Source: Maratus speciosus
Lineage: Eukaryota; Arthropoda; Arachnida; Araneae; Salticidae
Assembly: GCA_963932465.1 (NCBI GenBank)
Contig: OZ010788.1
Location: forward strand, 196,046,559 to 196,110,558
Direction of reading: 5' to 3'
DNA: 64,000 nt
Shown here: one piece after another, positions 32,849 to 44,140 of the stretch
Numbering within the stretch: the stretch's first letter is position 1
How the letters are laid out: every line of letters starts with the position of its first letter
Made by a program: the position numbers and the translations under genes
The notes under the pieces: generated by a model
The model's input: the letters and a program-made list of their open reading frames with translations, nothing else
Databases searched by the model: none
What the model was told of the DNA's origin: nothing

Positions 32849-33573
32849 CCTATCTTGGTGCGTTTTACGCAACGTAAGGGGCTTTAAAGCTCAACTATAA
32901 ATTATAAAATAATTAATACATTTTTCATTTTTATCTACAATGATTTGTTTCCAAGATTGAAAATGTTAACAGTTTTGTGGCAGAAATTGTCCACTTTCCG
33001 AGCTTTTCAACAAGTAACAAGGTATTCTGTGAGTGACTCGGTTTTTAAATGTATGCGTGTTGCTCTGATGCTCTTTTTCGTGTGCGTAAAAGTTGAACCC
33101 TTTCTATTCTGCCGAAAGTGTAATTTTATGATAATTACATCACAAAGCTTATAAAATTACACCAGCCTCTTAGTACACCGTTTTTCACTGCTACAATACT
33201 TGGGATGATATTTTCAAATGTGGCATAACATTATGTAACTCCCTAAAAAATATTGACATGAGATTCGAGTTTAGACAATGGAGTTATAAATAAAGTGGAC
33301 GAGACATAGTGCACATTCTACTAGTTGCGAGTGAAGTAACTGAGGAAGCTGTCACAAGATGGCGGCTGGTTTTTTTACATCGAATGAACAGTTTCCCATT
33401 ACCGCCGAAGCAAACTTCCGCCAGGAAATTTTAAATAGAGAATTTCGCCTTATTTAGAAGCTTATTCATGCAAAATTTCTCTCGTAAATATGTTTAAAAT
33501 ATCTATTCCTTTTTACTGGTGGAAGTTGGTCGGTGTATTATAATCTCTTTCACTAACACTGACAAGAGGCTGT
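32849..33573. other. spacer, nothing recognised
   Basis: Contains AAGATGGCGGC at about 33357, a YY1-like motif, after GAGTTATAAATAAAG. I see no exon or promoter architecture around it, and the frame at 32945-33154 has no domain. Confidence 0.5.
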
Positions 33574-33577
33574 TTAA

Positions 33578-33787
33578 ACCTTTTAAGTGCAGTGATCCCA
33601 CGGAGGGACTACCTAATTTTAATTCCAAACTTACATATGGCACCAAGAATATTTTAATAAAATTTTGCTTTTATAAGAAAAGCTTAAAAATACAAGTTTT
33701 TACTTTCTAAGAAGTTCGTTTGTAAATTCTGGTATCAGTCAAACATTTAATCATTTTACGAACAGAATTTTTCTGTGCCGGAAAGGG
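33578..33787. mobile_element. ~210-bp TTAA-flanked MITE, copy 2 of the CCTTTC family
   Basis: TTAA at 33574-33577 and 33788-33791. Left ACCTTTTAAGTGCAG and right TGTGCCGGAAAGGG resemble inverted piggyBac-type ends (CCCTTTCCGGCAC). Shares the TAATTTTAATTCC and ACCA(A)GAAT phrases with the segments at 31394 and 35229. No coding capacity; the frame at 33519-33710 reads through it. Confidence 0.66.
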
Positions 33788-33791
33788 TTAA

Positions 33792-34132
33792 GTTGTCACA
33801 ATACGGCGGAAACGAAGAGCAAGACTACTGCCGAAATAAAATTGTACCAGTAAAAGTATATATGTGTTTTCGGCCATAATTATGACTGAAATTTTGCATT
33901 AATAAGGCTTTTAAATAAGGGGAACATTTCTTTTCAAATTTACTGGTGGTAGTTTGCGCCGGCGGTATTGAGCAATTGCGAAACCGGTTTTAGTTGAAGC
34001 TTCACCATTTTGAGGATATGTCAATTCCTCTTTATTCATAGTTCCATGGTTCAGACATTAAATGGAAGTTCTTTTGGAAAACTTTAACAAAAATCAAATT
34101 TTCGTTTTTAACTTTTTTAACCTTTAAATAAA
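33792..34132. other. spacer before the 133-bp array
   Basis: No gene or repeat was recognised. Confidence 0.5.
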
Positions 34133-35208
34133 GTGTCTAAAATAGGCTTCCAAAACCATTTTTTGTTCCACCTTATATTAAAGTCGTGACAAAACAAGTT
34201 ACACGCACCGATGTTACGTTGGAAAAAAAAACTGCACAATCGTTTTTCTTAAAATAATAAAATATGTGTCTAAAATATGCCCCCAAAACCATTTTTTGTT
34301 CCACCTTATATTAAAGTCGTGACAAGACAAGTTACACGCACCGATGTTACGCTGGAAAAAAAACTGCACAATCGTTTTTCTTAAAATAATAAAATATGTG
34401 TCTAAAATATGCCCCCAAAACCCTTTTTTGTTCCACCTTATATTAAAGTCGTGACAAGACAAGTTACACGCACCGATGTTACGCTGGAAAAAAAAACTGC
34501 ACAATCGTTTTTCTTAAAATAATAAAATATGTGTCTAAAATATGCCCCCAAAACCATTTTTTGTTCCACCTTATATTAAAGTCGTGACAAGACAAGTTAC
34601 ACCACCGATGTTACGCTGGGAAAAAAAAAACTGCACAATCGTTTTTCTTAAAATAATAAAATATGTGTCTAAAATATGCCCCCAAAACCATTTTTTGTTC
34701 CACCTTATATTAAAGTCGTGACAAGACAAGTTACACGCACCGATGTTACGCTGGAAAAAAAAACTGCACAATCGTTTTTCTTAAAATAATAAAATATGTG
34801 TCTAAAATATGCCCCCAAAACCATTTTTTGTTCCACCTTATATTAAAGTCGTGACAAGACAAGTTACACGCACCGATGTTACGCTGGAAAAAAAAACTGC
34901 ACAATCGTTTTTCTTAAAATAATAAAATATGTGTCTAAAATATGCCCCCAAAACCATTTTTTGTTCCACCTTATATTAAAGTCGTGACAAGACAAGTTAA
35001 ACGCACCGATGTTACGCTGGAAAAAAAAGAAAAAAAAACTGCACAATCGTTTTTCTTAAAATAATAAAATATGTGTCTAAAATATGCCCCCAAAACCATT
35101 TTTTGTTCCACCTTATATTAAAGTCGTGACAAGACAAGTTAAACGCACCGATGTTACGCTGGGAAAAAAAGAAAAAAAAAACTGCACAATCGTTTTTCTT
35201 AAAATAAT
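34133..35208. repeat. 133-bp tandem array, 8 units
   Basis: Unit starts (GTGTCTAAAATA) at 34133, 34266, 34398, 34531, 34665, 34798, 34931 and 35073. Shared blocks: GCCCCCAAAACCATTTTTTG, TTCCACCTTATATTAAAGTC, GTGACAAGACAAGTTACACG, CACCGATGTTACGCTGG, a variable A run, and CTGCACAATCGTTTTTCTTA. The first unit is the most diverged; the rest are nearly identical apart from the A-run length, so the array expanded recently. Minus-strand frames with the phrase NIGACNLSCHDFNIRWNKK are by-products: units of 132-134 bp do not keep frame. Confidence 0.93.
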
Positions 35209-35228
35209 TTATTTTCAATCGGTGCACG

Positions 35229-35360
35229 ATCTCAAGCTTAATCCTTTCAGGGGCGGTGGTATGTTTATGAAACCACTTACTTTTAATTCCCAAATGCCAC
35301 ATTGACACCAGAATTTTGGTAAAATATTTTACATTTAATATGTATGTCAAATATCTACAA
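35229..35360. mobile_element. CCTTTC-family MITE, truncated copy 3
   Basis: Starts TTAATCCTTTCAGGGGCGG at about 35229, then TATGAAACCACTTACTTTTA, CCACATTGACACCAGAATTT and CATTTAATATGTATGT, all matching 31394-31605. The right inverted end is missing. It directly follows the 133-bp array. Confidence 0.6.
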
Positions 35361-35652
35361 AAGATTTTCCGTTTGCGGATAGGATCACAATACATATATT
35401 TACATTGTTTTTATAAGAATTGCGAGATTTCTATAACAGTATTTTTTGTTAATTTATCTAATTATTCTTATAAATATTTTTTTGTAAAGAACTATAACTA
35501 CCGAATTATTAAATCAGTTTTAATGAAAAAACGTATCTTAATTTCATATTGTTATTATATAAATTCTCTAATATATTTTCAGACAGTATGGGAGATAATT
35601 ATTGAAGTGGGGCAATTTCGTGAAGCATAATTACATACATACAGCATAGGTA

Positions 35653-36717
35653 CAGTCGTGGAAAAAAAAAAGTAAACACCCCCTACTAACTCCTCAACAA
35701 ATTATCGTAGAAGAAACTTACTGGTACCGAACGATCGGAAATAAAGTCTACTTTTAAATGATGTATATAAAATTTGCTTAATGGGCCATCTACATATTAA
35801 AGCGAACCCTAACTTTGTTTTTTTCAATAGCAATACCCAATTCTGACAGCATAAATGAACTCTACACCCTTCAATTAGCCTAAAAACGAATTTTTATGCA
35901 ATTCGTACCATAAGTTTCTGAGAAATTAATTATTTTAAAACGAGCTTATTTTAAGTGCTGTATCCAAATTGAAGTTCGAAACTCGATTGTTAACCGAGAG
36001 AGCTCCCCATCTTGATCAAGGCACCCTAAGAAGTCAATGAAGCCTGCTAGATTACAGGACAGCAGAAGAAATTTCAAAATATCTAGTCACTTGTATTATA
36101 GACGGCCCCTTAAACAATCATTTTGCCGTTTTTTAAGCATAATTTGAAAACTACTTGGAAGAAAAATGTGAAATTTTCGATTTCCATAAAGCAGGACTTA
36201 ATAAATCTAAATCCATCTAAAAAGTTGTAGGTTGCAATTCATATTTTTTTCGAATATTAATTTCGTAATTCATAATTCATATCATAAAATTATAAAAATT
36301 GCAAATTCAGCGTATTTATATTTGGGTATATTAGTATTATTGCTACACAAAAAATTAGCACATTAGGAGCATAATTTCTGGAGATATAAATAAAAATATG
36401 AAAATGTAATTTAACATTAGAAACACTAAATTTAGAATGTTTATAATTCAAAAACTTGTCATTCAAATGACTTGAAATTCCATGTCTAGGCATAGTTTGA
36501 ACCAAAGATTTGAAATATCTCGTTAAAATTGGGTATTGTCATTGAAAAAAATGAAAATTGGATTCGTTTTAATATGTAGATGGCCCCCTAAGCAAATTTT
36601 ATATGCATCATTTAAAAGTAGACTTTATTTCCAACCGTTCGGTACAAGTAACTTTCTTCTACGATAATTTGTTGAGGAGTTAGTAGAGGTGTTTACTTTT
36701 TTTTTTTTCCACGACTG
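35653..36717. mobile_element. TIR element with CAGTCGTGGAAAAA ends, long inverted repeats
   Basis: Left CAGTCGTGGAAAAAAAAAAG and right TTTTTTTTTTCCACGACTG, with TA at 35651-35652 and 36718-36719. The inverted arms run for about 170 bp: CCTACTAACTCCTCAACAAA with TTTGTTGAGGAGTTAGTAGA, AAAGTCTACTTTTAAATGAT with ATCATTTAAAAGTAGACTTT (roughly), and GGGCCATCTACATATTAAA with its mirror near 36575. The 1065-bp length and TA target suggest a Tc1/mariner-superfamily non-autonomous element. The minus frame at 36290-36505 has no transposase motif. Confidence 0.88.
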
Positions 36718-36774
36718 TACATATAGGTTTAAATGACCGGAAGTTGCTCTGATGATTGAAAGCAATAACCAACT

Positions 36775-37680
36775 CTGTCGCTTTAAAAGTAGATTCTCTT
36801 CTCTTTCATATATACGATCATTTATATTTAGATAAATCAGTCGCAGTAAGTCCTAGCTTGGAGATGAAGCATTTATTTCTTAATCTTTTATAAAAACTGC
36901 TTTTTTAACTGATTAAAGATGTCAATGTTGTAGAAATAGATTCTTTTCTTTTAGATACTGGATCATTTTATATTTAGATAAATCAATCGTGTAAGTCCAT
37001 GATTGGAGAGGAAGCATAGCAATTCTGTCTCTTTAAAAGTAGATTATTTTCTCATTTAGATACTGAATCAATTTATATTTATATAAATCAATCGCAGTAA
37101 GTCCATCATTGGAGAGGAAGCATAACAATTCTGTCGCTTTAAAAGTATATAATTTTCTCTTTTAGATACTGGATCATTTTATAGTATTTCGATAAATCAA
37201 TGGCATTAAGTCGATGATTGAAGAAGGAGCATAATCAACTCTGCCGCTTTAAAAGTAGATTATTTTCTCTTTTATATACTGGATCATTTTATAGTATTTA
37301 GATAAATCAATCGCTTTAAGTTCCTGACTGGAGAATAAGCGTAACTAACGCTGTCGTTTTAAAATTAGGAAGTACTGCAGCAACTCCATCTGATGCGAAC
37401 AATGTTGTTACACACCGCGACGATGCATCAGTAAAAATGACGGGAGGCGCCGAAAAAGTTGGTCAACTCCTACCCTAATCTACGGCGACTGGTGCGGAGC
37501 CACCACTCGCACCACCCTTGTTGCAGCTCTAAAGTCCATTCTTCTCTCTTTCAGATAGTGAATAATTTTATATTTAGATAAATCAATCGCAGTAAGTCCA
37601 TGATTGAAGAGAAGGCATAACCAACTCTGTCGCTTTAAAAGTAGATTCATTTCTCTTTCAGACACTGGATTATTTTATAT
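36775..37680 (+). repeat. ~107-bp tandem array with an internal interruption
   Basis: Repeated unit: CTCTGTCGCTTTAAAAGTAG, ATT.TTTTCTCTTTTAGATAC, TGGATCATTTTATA.TATT, TAGATAAATCAATCGCAGTA, AGTCCATGATTGGAGAGGAA, GCATAA. Starts at about 36778, 36930, 37024, 37132, 37244, 37352, 37526 and 37628. Between about 37369 and 37525 a GC-richer, unrelated segment replaces the pattern; it is edged by CTGCAGCAAC and GTTGCAG, possibly a small insertion. Related flanking units reappear at 38440-38530. Confidence 0.82.
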
Positions 37681-38436
37681 TAGATTAGAAAGATAGCCCA
37701 TCAAAAATGACGGAAAATGAGATATAAAGATATATATACAACACATATGCAAGAATATGAGTAGTTTTTCTCGTTTCTTCCGCAATAATAGATGAAATTA
37801 ACACTTTTAAAATGTGGAAATAAGTTGCCAGAAAATGTGTTGCCAAATTTTCTTCTTCACCAAGGGAGTTTTCTCTATTCAGCCAAGGCAGTTTCATTAT
37901 TTCACCAAGGTTTCGTTATTGAAAAATACCGAGAATTTAATTTCTGTATCCGGCTATATAAATCACATTAAAATTGGGCAGTTAGGAGCTCTTACAGCGC
38001 TGTACAATGGCGGTTATTTTATTAGTAGCATCGGGATGAAGATGTAAAGGCGTACATTTTCGTACATTACATTTTAAGTTCTGACCCATATATTTTGAAA
38101 AAAACCGTAAATGCGCTGAGTTTAAATTAAACTGCGGTGAGCTCGATTATGAACGGTTAATGGGTTTCAGTGGGAATTTCGTCAAATCAGCCAGCTATCA
38201 CCAAGTTGGCTTCATATATGGCAACTTATTTTTGTCGCCAAATTTGGCGGTATTTTGCCAATTTGGATGTATTTTGCCAAGTTGGTCAGAATTTGGCGTT
38301 ATAGTGGTAACCCTGCAATTAATACTTTTCAACAATTACTGATTGTTGAAGCTGCTACCGATATCTCCGTAGGAAGCCTAACATGACCGCGATCAATGAG
38401 GTGGTCCAACCGGAATTGTGTGGGACACACAGAGAC
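37681..38436. other. spacer between array and related unit
   Basis: TTTGGCGGTATTTTGCCAAT and related TTTGCCAA phrases near 38240-38300 form short direct repeats. The frames at 37685-37897, 37814-38047 and 38160-38342 have no domain. Confidence 0.5.
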
Positions 38437-39005
38437 ATGAATTTTATATAAATAGATAAATCAATCTCAGTAAATCAACGATTGTAAAGGAAGCATTTTT
38501 TCTTAATCTCTTACAAAAACGGCTATTTTTACTGATTAAACATGTGATGTAACACAATAACACGCCTACTTTTTAAGTCTCTTTAAATTAAGGTAAATCG
38601 AGTGAACTTCTTTAAGAAAACGGCAGAAAGCACAACTGTGATAATTTATCTAGAAAAATCGATGAATGGCGAAGAAAATAAATTCTTTTTCCAACATCGA
38701 TGCATCCATCAGAAATTCAATAGAAATAAAAAGGGCGCCATGTCAACAAAGAAAAAAAAATAAAGGTTCAATGTCATAAAGAGGCAATGCAAAACTTTTA
38801 TTTTTCTATCGAAAAAGGCACTTTTAAAAACTTTTTCCTATTTCCTATTCGCTGGCGAATTTTTTTTTTACTCAGAAATCGAGTTTTGTCTGGATGTTTT
38901 TTCATTTGGAAATTAATATATTGAATTTAAAGTTAATGAAATAAATTAGTTTTTTAATGATTTTACAATAAATAGATTATTAAAATCAATATCAGTGCAC
39001 GTTTT
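38437..39005 (+). repeat. array unit plus 470-bp body, copy 1
   Basis: Starts with a solitary unit like the array at 36775 (GATAAATCAATCTCAGTAAA, GGAAGCATTTTTTCTTAATC), followed from about 38535 by a body shared with 44850-45310: AATAACACGCCTA, AAATCGATGAATGG, CGATGCATCCATCA, AATTCAATAGAAATAAAAAG and GGGCGCC, TTCAATGTCATAAAG, GTTTTGTCTGG. The same array-unit-to-body order is hinted at 36830-36915. The class is unknown. Confidence 0.75.
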
Positions 39006-39400
39006 TTAATGAACTGATCGCATCCAAAATATTTTTCAAACGCGAAAGTTTTCTTTATGTTAAATTGTAGAAGACATATTCTTCATTGTTGTCAAATAAA
39101 ATGTTTATTATTATTATGTTTTAAACGTTTTTATTATCATGTTCTTTTTACGTATTGAAGCGGTTATGGATCATACGACAGTTAAATCTTTAAAATATTT
39201 GATTTTTTTAAATAAATAAGAGCAATATTTTGAGGACATTTTAAAAGATACAGTACGAAAAATTCCTATAATTATATTAGTTATGGCTAAAACAGTGTCA
39301 GGCGCTCTCAATATTTTGGGAGTAAAAATGCCAATAAAAAACATTAAACAAATATTTTATGCAAATATTCACGGTTCATCTTTTATCTTTTTACAATTTA
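39006..39400. other. AT-rich spacer
   Basis: No gene seen. The frame at 39283-39585 starts here and runs into the MITE, so it is not real. Confidence 0.55.
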
Positions 39401-39402
39401 TA

Positions 39403-39995
39403 CAGGGTGTTGCCCAATTCGACCGACAAATTCAGAGGAGTGGTAGTAGGCATCAAGAAAATGGAAAACTACCATGTAACATGGGGTCGCAAACCACTTA
39501 TTTAGTCACAAATACAGGGCATTTTACCCTAACTGAAGTCGGCTTGACGGTAATAATTTTACGAAAAATAAAAATATTGCAATGAAAATGTATCGATATG
39601 TACCTTGTTTAGTATGAAATGTGAAAACATCACAAAAAGCTCTGGAAAAACAGAGTACTCACGCAATCGATGATACCCTATGAACTAATAATCACAGGGC
39701 AAAATGGGGAGCGTCCAGTGCATACTGCTAGCGTGTATAACGGAAACTTCTACCACTTTTTTCGGTGTTATCATATTTACAACAAATAGTGAGCACATCT
39801 ATTAAAAGTTGCATTATAATAAACTTCAGTTTTTCTGAAAATTATTACCATCGACCCGAGTTGGGTTAGGATAGAACACTCTGTATTTTTGATTAAATGG
39901 ATGGTTCGCGACCCTATGTTGTATAGTAAATTTTCATCCTCTTGATACCAACTATCATCCCTCTGAATTTGTCGGTCGAATTCGGCAACACCCTG
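39403..39995. mobile_element. 593-bp MITE with CAGGGTGTTGCC ends
   Basis: Left CAGGGTGTTGCCCAATTCGA and right TCGAATTCGGCAACACCCTG, with TA on both sides. The inverted arms run for about 190 bp: CCGACAAATTCAGAGG with CCTCTGAATTTGTCGG, GGTCGCAAACCACTTATTTA with GGATGGTTCGCGACC, and CTAACTGAAGTCGG with CCCGAGTTGGGTTAG. The centre has inverted TCGATGATACC and GAGTACTC-type blocks. The same family, in interrupted form, occurs at 47287-48706. Confidence 0.9.
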
Positions 39996-39997
39996 TA

Positions 39998-41009
39998 TAA
40001 GTGTTCGTATAGCGTTCTTATTAATTCATGTTTAATTTGTTTTTTAAAGATTTAAGGAGTAATTTCGATATTAATATTATAATGGAGGATGCATTTATGG
40101 AGGATACTAATACAAAATATTTTGTTTTATAATGGCAGGCATATTTACAGAAGAATTAAACTGAAAATAAAATCTAAAAAAAACAAAAAATCGTTAGGTA
40201 TATACATTAAAAACATATTTTTAATAAATAAATAATGTTTATCTTTTAAATCAAAAGAGAATACATAAAGTTCTTAACAATTTCTATTTCAGTGAGAATA
40301 CTTCAAAATTAATGACAAACGACAAAGTATATATTCACGACTGACGACTGAGGTTAAAAAGGTACGCATGCAGCCTCTAAATATTTTATTAGGTGACGAA
40401 TGCTACTATATCTCAGAATTTATTTCATAGAATTTCATTGCAACGGAAGACACAAGGAAAACTTGAAATAGTAATTCAAACACATTTTGCAAAAAAAGTG
40501 TTTTTTCATAACGAAATTTAATTCACATATAAAGGAATTTTCAGAGAAATAATATACATTATTCAATAAATAATATATTTATTACATTCAAGAAATAATT
40601 TAAGATGTTAATAAAAGAAATTAGCTGTAACATGTAACGGGGGTATGCTTCAAATACCCCAGTTTAATTACAAAAAACTAATATAAAACAATCACAAATC
40701 GACAGTCTTATAAAATCTATGTTTTTGAAATGTTTTCTATAATTTAAAAGGTCTAAAGTGTTTTTTTTTTAATATACTCCCTCAAATATTAGCTACCATG
40801 TTTTAAAAAAAAAACATTTTTTGTAGAGTAACCCATTATTAAAAAGATACTTAACAGTGGTTTCTCTCAAATTTTAAGAGAGTGCGTTTTTTTAAATTGC
40901 GCACAACTATTCAACATTTTTGCATAAAACCTTCACAGGTTTATAGAACATATTTTAAACTAAACCTAAATTCGTGTATAGTATATATATAGGATATGGA
41001 AATTATATA
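39998..41009. other. AT-rich spacer with a hairpin
   Basis: GGGGTATGCTTCAAATACCCC near 40641-40662 is a short perfect hairpin (GGGGTAT/ATACCCC). Otherwise nothing recognised. Confidence 0.55.
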
Positions 41010-42179
41010 TGGGGCATTCTCACAATCTTTTGAATTTTGAGAAAAAAATCTGGCGAAATTAAACTTACTAAAATAACATTTTAATCTGATAGACGAATGC
41101 CTTAATGATTCAAAATAAAGAAAAAATGGTCAGCAGCGAAATTTTTTTATTTAACTGAGCTTTAAGTTAAACTTGCGAGTTTAATTTTACTTACCATTTT
41201 ACCCCTATAACTTCTTATTTTCTTCTAAATTTTTACTTATAATGAATTTGCATAGTACCCACAGGACATTCAAATAAGAAATAATAACAATGTAGTACTT
41301 TTAATACTAAATTTTTGTATAGCATTGTCTTAAAGGGGTGTTAAAGAAGGGATGCTAAGGTAAAAAAGGGGATGGTATTGGAAAAAAAGGGATGGTATAG
41401 GAAAAAAGAGACGAAATGGTAAAAAAGGGATGGTAAGGATGGAACGGTAAGGAAAATTACCAACTATTTTTGGGAAAATCATGCTAAGACTAAGTGATAG
41501 CCACAATGTTCATTTCTTTTAGAAACAGTTGTTAACATTGGATTAAATTAGTTTTTTTATTTATTTATTTACCTCGAAAAGTGCAGGAATAAACGCTGGG
41601 GACAGTGAGACTACCAATAAATCCACGATGCTTGAAATTGATATTTAAATACTGATTTAAATTCTACAGTAAATTTCCTGCCAAAGAATTTTAGACATTC
41701 TTTCTCTAGCATACTTTTGCATGATAAAAATCTTGAAAAAAATTCTGTGGCTGCATCTGAAATGATTTTCTGTATAATTTTAGAAGAGAGATGGTAAGGA
41801 ATCTAAAACCCAGGGACAGAGTTTTAAAAATAATAACAACCCTAAAAATGTCTGCAGGTTAGTTTTTAGCTACATATTTATATAAAACAATAGTTCCAGT
41901 TTCAGAAAAAAATTACATCGAATTATTTTTATCGAAACAATTTTATCCAGACAGCTCCAAACTTAAAAATCAGCACCAGGGACACGGGACGGTAGATGAG
42001 TTTTCCTGGTATTTGGACGCCCAACATCGTCCAAAACTTATTTATCTCGTTAATATTGTTATGCAATCATGCAATGGGATGTTCCCCATTATATGAAATA
42101 AAAAAAACACAAAAAAGTATATTAAATAAAAAATTATTATTCAGGGACATGAAAGTCAAAAGATTGTGAGAATGCCCCA
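41010..42179. mobile_element. 1.17-kb element with TGGGGCATTCTCACAATC ends
   Basis: Perfect terminal inverted repeats of at least 22 bp: TGGGGCATTCTCACAATCTT on the left, AAGATTGTGAGAATGCCCCA on the right. The flanks are TATATA-like, so the target duplication (perhaps TATA) is uncertain. The interior (41330-41460) has many AAAAAGGGATGGTA(A/T) repeats on the plus strand. No transposase was seen. The superfamily is not identified. Confidence 0.84.
41336..41456 (+). repeat. purine-rich GGGATGGTA repeats
   Basis: Imperfect repeats of GGGATGGTA(AGG)AAAAAA: GGGATGCTAAGGTAAAAAAG, GGGATGGTATTGGAAAAAAA, GGGATGGTATAGGAAAAAAG, then AAATGGTAAAAAAGGGATGG and GGAACGGTAAGGAAAA. Strongly strand-asymmetric. 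An echo, GAGATGGTAAGGAA, lies at about 41788. Confidence 0.8.
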
Positions 42180-42621
42180 TATATTATTGTGACTTGTGAC
42201 TGGAATGATAAACAAATTTAAATTCACTCTTAAGGTATAGCTGTGTTCTATAAATTCATGAAGATTGCTTATAATATTAATAAGTAGTATTATTAAAAAT
42301 ATTTAATAGTATGTAAAATATTAAAGGATATTCTTCGCAAATAAAAAAAAGTCCTTCCGGCCAGTGCCGGGAGGAAGAGGTAGCTTTCAAATTCCTTATT
42401 TTAAAAAAGCCAACTTATATTATTCAAACAGACGAAGCTCAATTTAGTGGAAACCGAATATAGGAGATTCAATACTAATTTTTATCAATACTAAATCATT
42501 ATGAATGAGAATTTCGCGAAATTAGTCAGCTTTATCCAAACTGCTTTTATTTAAAGTAACTTTTATTTGGCTGAGATGTAGATGTATACTATCCACATGC
42601 CTTCTTACATGGAAATAGACG
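42180..42621. other. spacer with short GC patch
   Basis: TCCTTCCGGCCAGTGCCGGGAGG at about 42352 (GGC/GCC-type local symmetry). No gene seen. Confidence 0.5.
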
Positions 42622-43975
42622 AATACGTGTGTTATCGCGTGACAAATACAAGATCGTTTCAAAATGTTAGCCATGCTAGAAATTCAAAGTGCTATAATTC
42701 AACCATTTTTTAAGATATAAACAAAAGAACAAATTTTCAGAAACAAAAACTGCTCCGGAATCTTTGTATCAAGGCCAAACACATAAAAAAAGTCTTTTTA
42801 ATTTCCCAATTTTTCAATACCCCATTTTAAATTTTAAATTTAATTTTTTTTAAAAATGGCAACCCTTTTGAAACAAGATGGCGAATGAAGCTGGCCAACG
42901 AACTCGGTCGAGACATTGGTATGTACTATGTACAGACCAAGTTACATCCAAATCGGTTCATAAATACGCCTGTTATCGCGTGACAAAAATCAGGTCGTTT
43001 TAAAATGTCAGCCACAATAGAAATTCAAAATGCTATAACTCAGCCATTTTTTCAGATATAGACGAAACAAAAACTGTTCCGGAATCTTTGTATTAAGGTC
43101 AAACACATACGAAAAAAATCTTTTTCATTTTCCAATTTTTTGGTATCTCATTTTAAATTTTAAATTTTTTAAATTATTTAAATGGCTGCCATTTTGAAAC
43201 AAGATGGCGGATGAAGCTGCCCAACGAACTCAGTCGAGATATTTGTATATACTATGTACACACCAAGGTACATCCAGCTCGGTTCATAAATACGCCTGTT
43301 ATCACGTGACAAATATCAGGACGTTTCAAAATATCAGCCACGCTAGAAATTCAAAATGCTATAACTCAGCCATTTTTTAAGATATAGACGAAATAAAAAC
43401 TGCTCCCGAATCTTTGTATCAAGATCAAATACATAAGAAAGAAATATTTTTTCAATTTTCAATTTTTTGGTACCACATTTCAAATTTAAATTTTTCTTAA
43501 AAATTTAAATGGCTGCCATTTTTAAACAAGATGGCGGGTGAAGCTGGTCAACGAACTCGGTCGAGACATTGGTATGTACTATGTACAAACGAAGTTACAT
43601 CCAAATCGGTTCATAAATACGCCTTTTATCGCGTGACAAATTTCAGGACGTTTCAAAATGTCAGCCACGCTAGAAATTCAAAATGCTATAACTCAGCCAT
43701 TTTTTAAGATATAGACGAAACAAAAACTGCTCCAGAATCTTTGTATAAAGATCAAATACATAAGAAAAAAATATTTTTCCATTTTCAATGCTTTGGTACC
43801 ACATTTCAAATTTAAAATTTTTTAAAAAATTTTAAATGGCCGCCATTTTTAAACAAAATGGCGGATGAAGCTGGCCAACGAACTCGGTCGAGACATTGGT
43901 ATGTACTATGTACATACCGAATTACATCCAAATAGGTTCATAAATTCGAGAGTTACAGTATGACAAAGGTCAGAT
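42622..43975 (+). repeat. ~327-bp tandem array, about 4.1 units
   Basis: Boundaries (GCGGATGAAGCTGGCCAACG) at 42881, 43207, 43534 and 43861. Shared blocks: ACTCGGTCGAGACATTGGTA, TGTACTATGTACA, CCAAATCGGTTCATAAATAC, GCCTGTTATCGCGTGACAAA, AATGTCAGCCACGCTAGAAA, TATAACTCAGCCATTTTTTA, CTGCTCCGGAATCTTTGTAT, AAATGGC.GCCATTTT and CAAGATGGCGG. Units differ by substitutions and small indels. The array ends at a (TA)n run (43975-43992). No long frame is maintained. Confidence 0.92.
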
Positions 43976-43989
43976 ATATATATATATAT

Positions 43990-44140
43990 ATATCAACTTT
44001 TGAACGGAGGGTGGTTTCGGGGTCTGGGGGTCATGATCGATGAAAATATACCAAAATTTTTTGAAATCGCTTTCCTCCGAACGGCTGCAATAGGTAGCTT
44101 TTTGTAATGAAAGCTACCTAAAAGTCGGAAATTGTATGTC
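43990..44140. repeat. GC-richer segment fused to the 470-bp family
   Basis: GGAGGGTGGTTTCGGGGTCT, GGGGGTCATGATCGATGAAA, ATCGCTTTCCTCCGAACGGC and an AGGTAGCTTT..AAAGCTACCT hairpin (44093-44119) precede the third copy of the 470-bp family. The minus frame 43993-44316 spans both parts. I recognise it only as repetitive-looking; no copy elsewhere in the window. Confidence 0.45.

Noticed and set aside
33357..33367. YY1-like AAGATGGCGGC as a promoter or first exon start
   Set aside because: No TATA/Inr arrangement, splice site or downstream exon could be supported; the same motif is common in the window's repeats.
34214..35395. Minus-strand frames with repeated NIGACNLSCHDFNIRWNKK phrases as a repeat protein
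   Set aside because: They arise from the 133-bp array. Unit lengths of 132-134 bp shift the frame, and A-run changes break it.
40641..40662. GGGGTAT..ATACCCC hairpin as a terminator or riboswitch
   Set aside because: A single short hairpin with no adjacent gene in eukaryotic AT-rich DNA.
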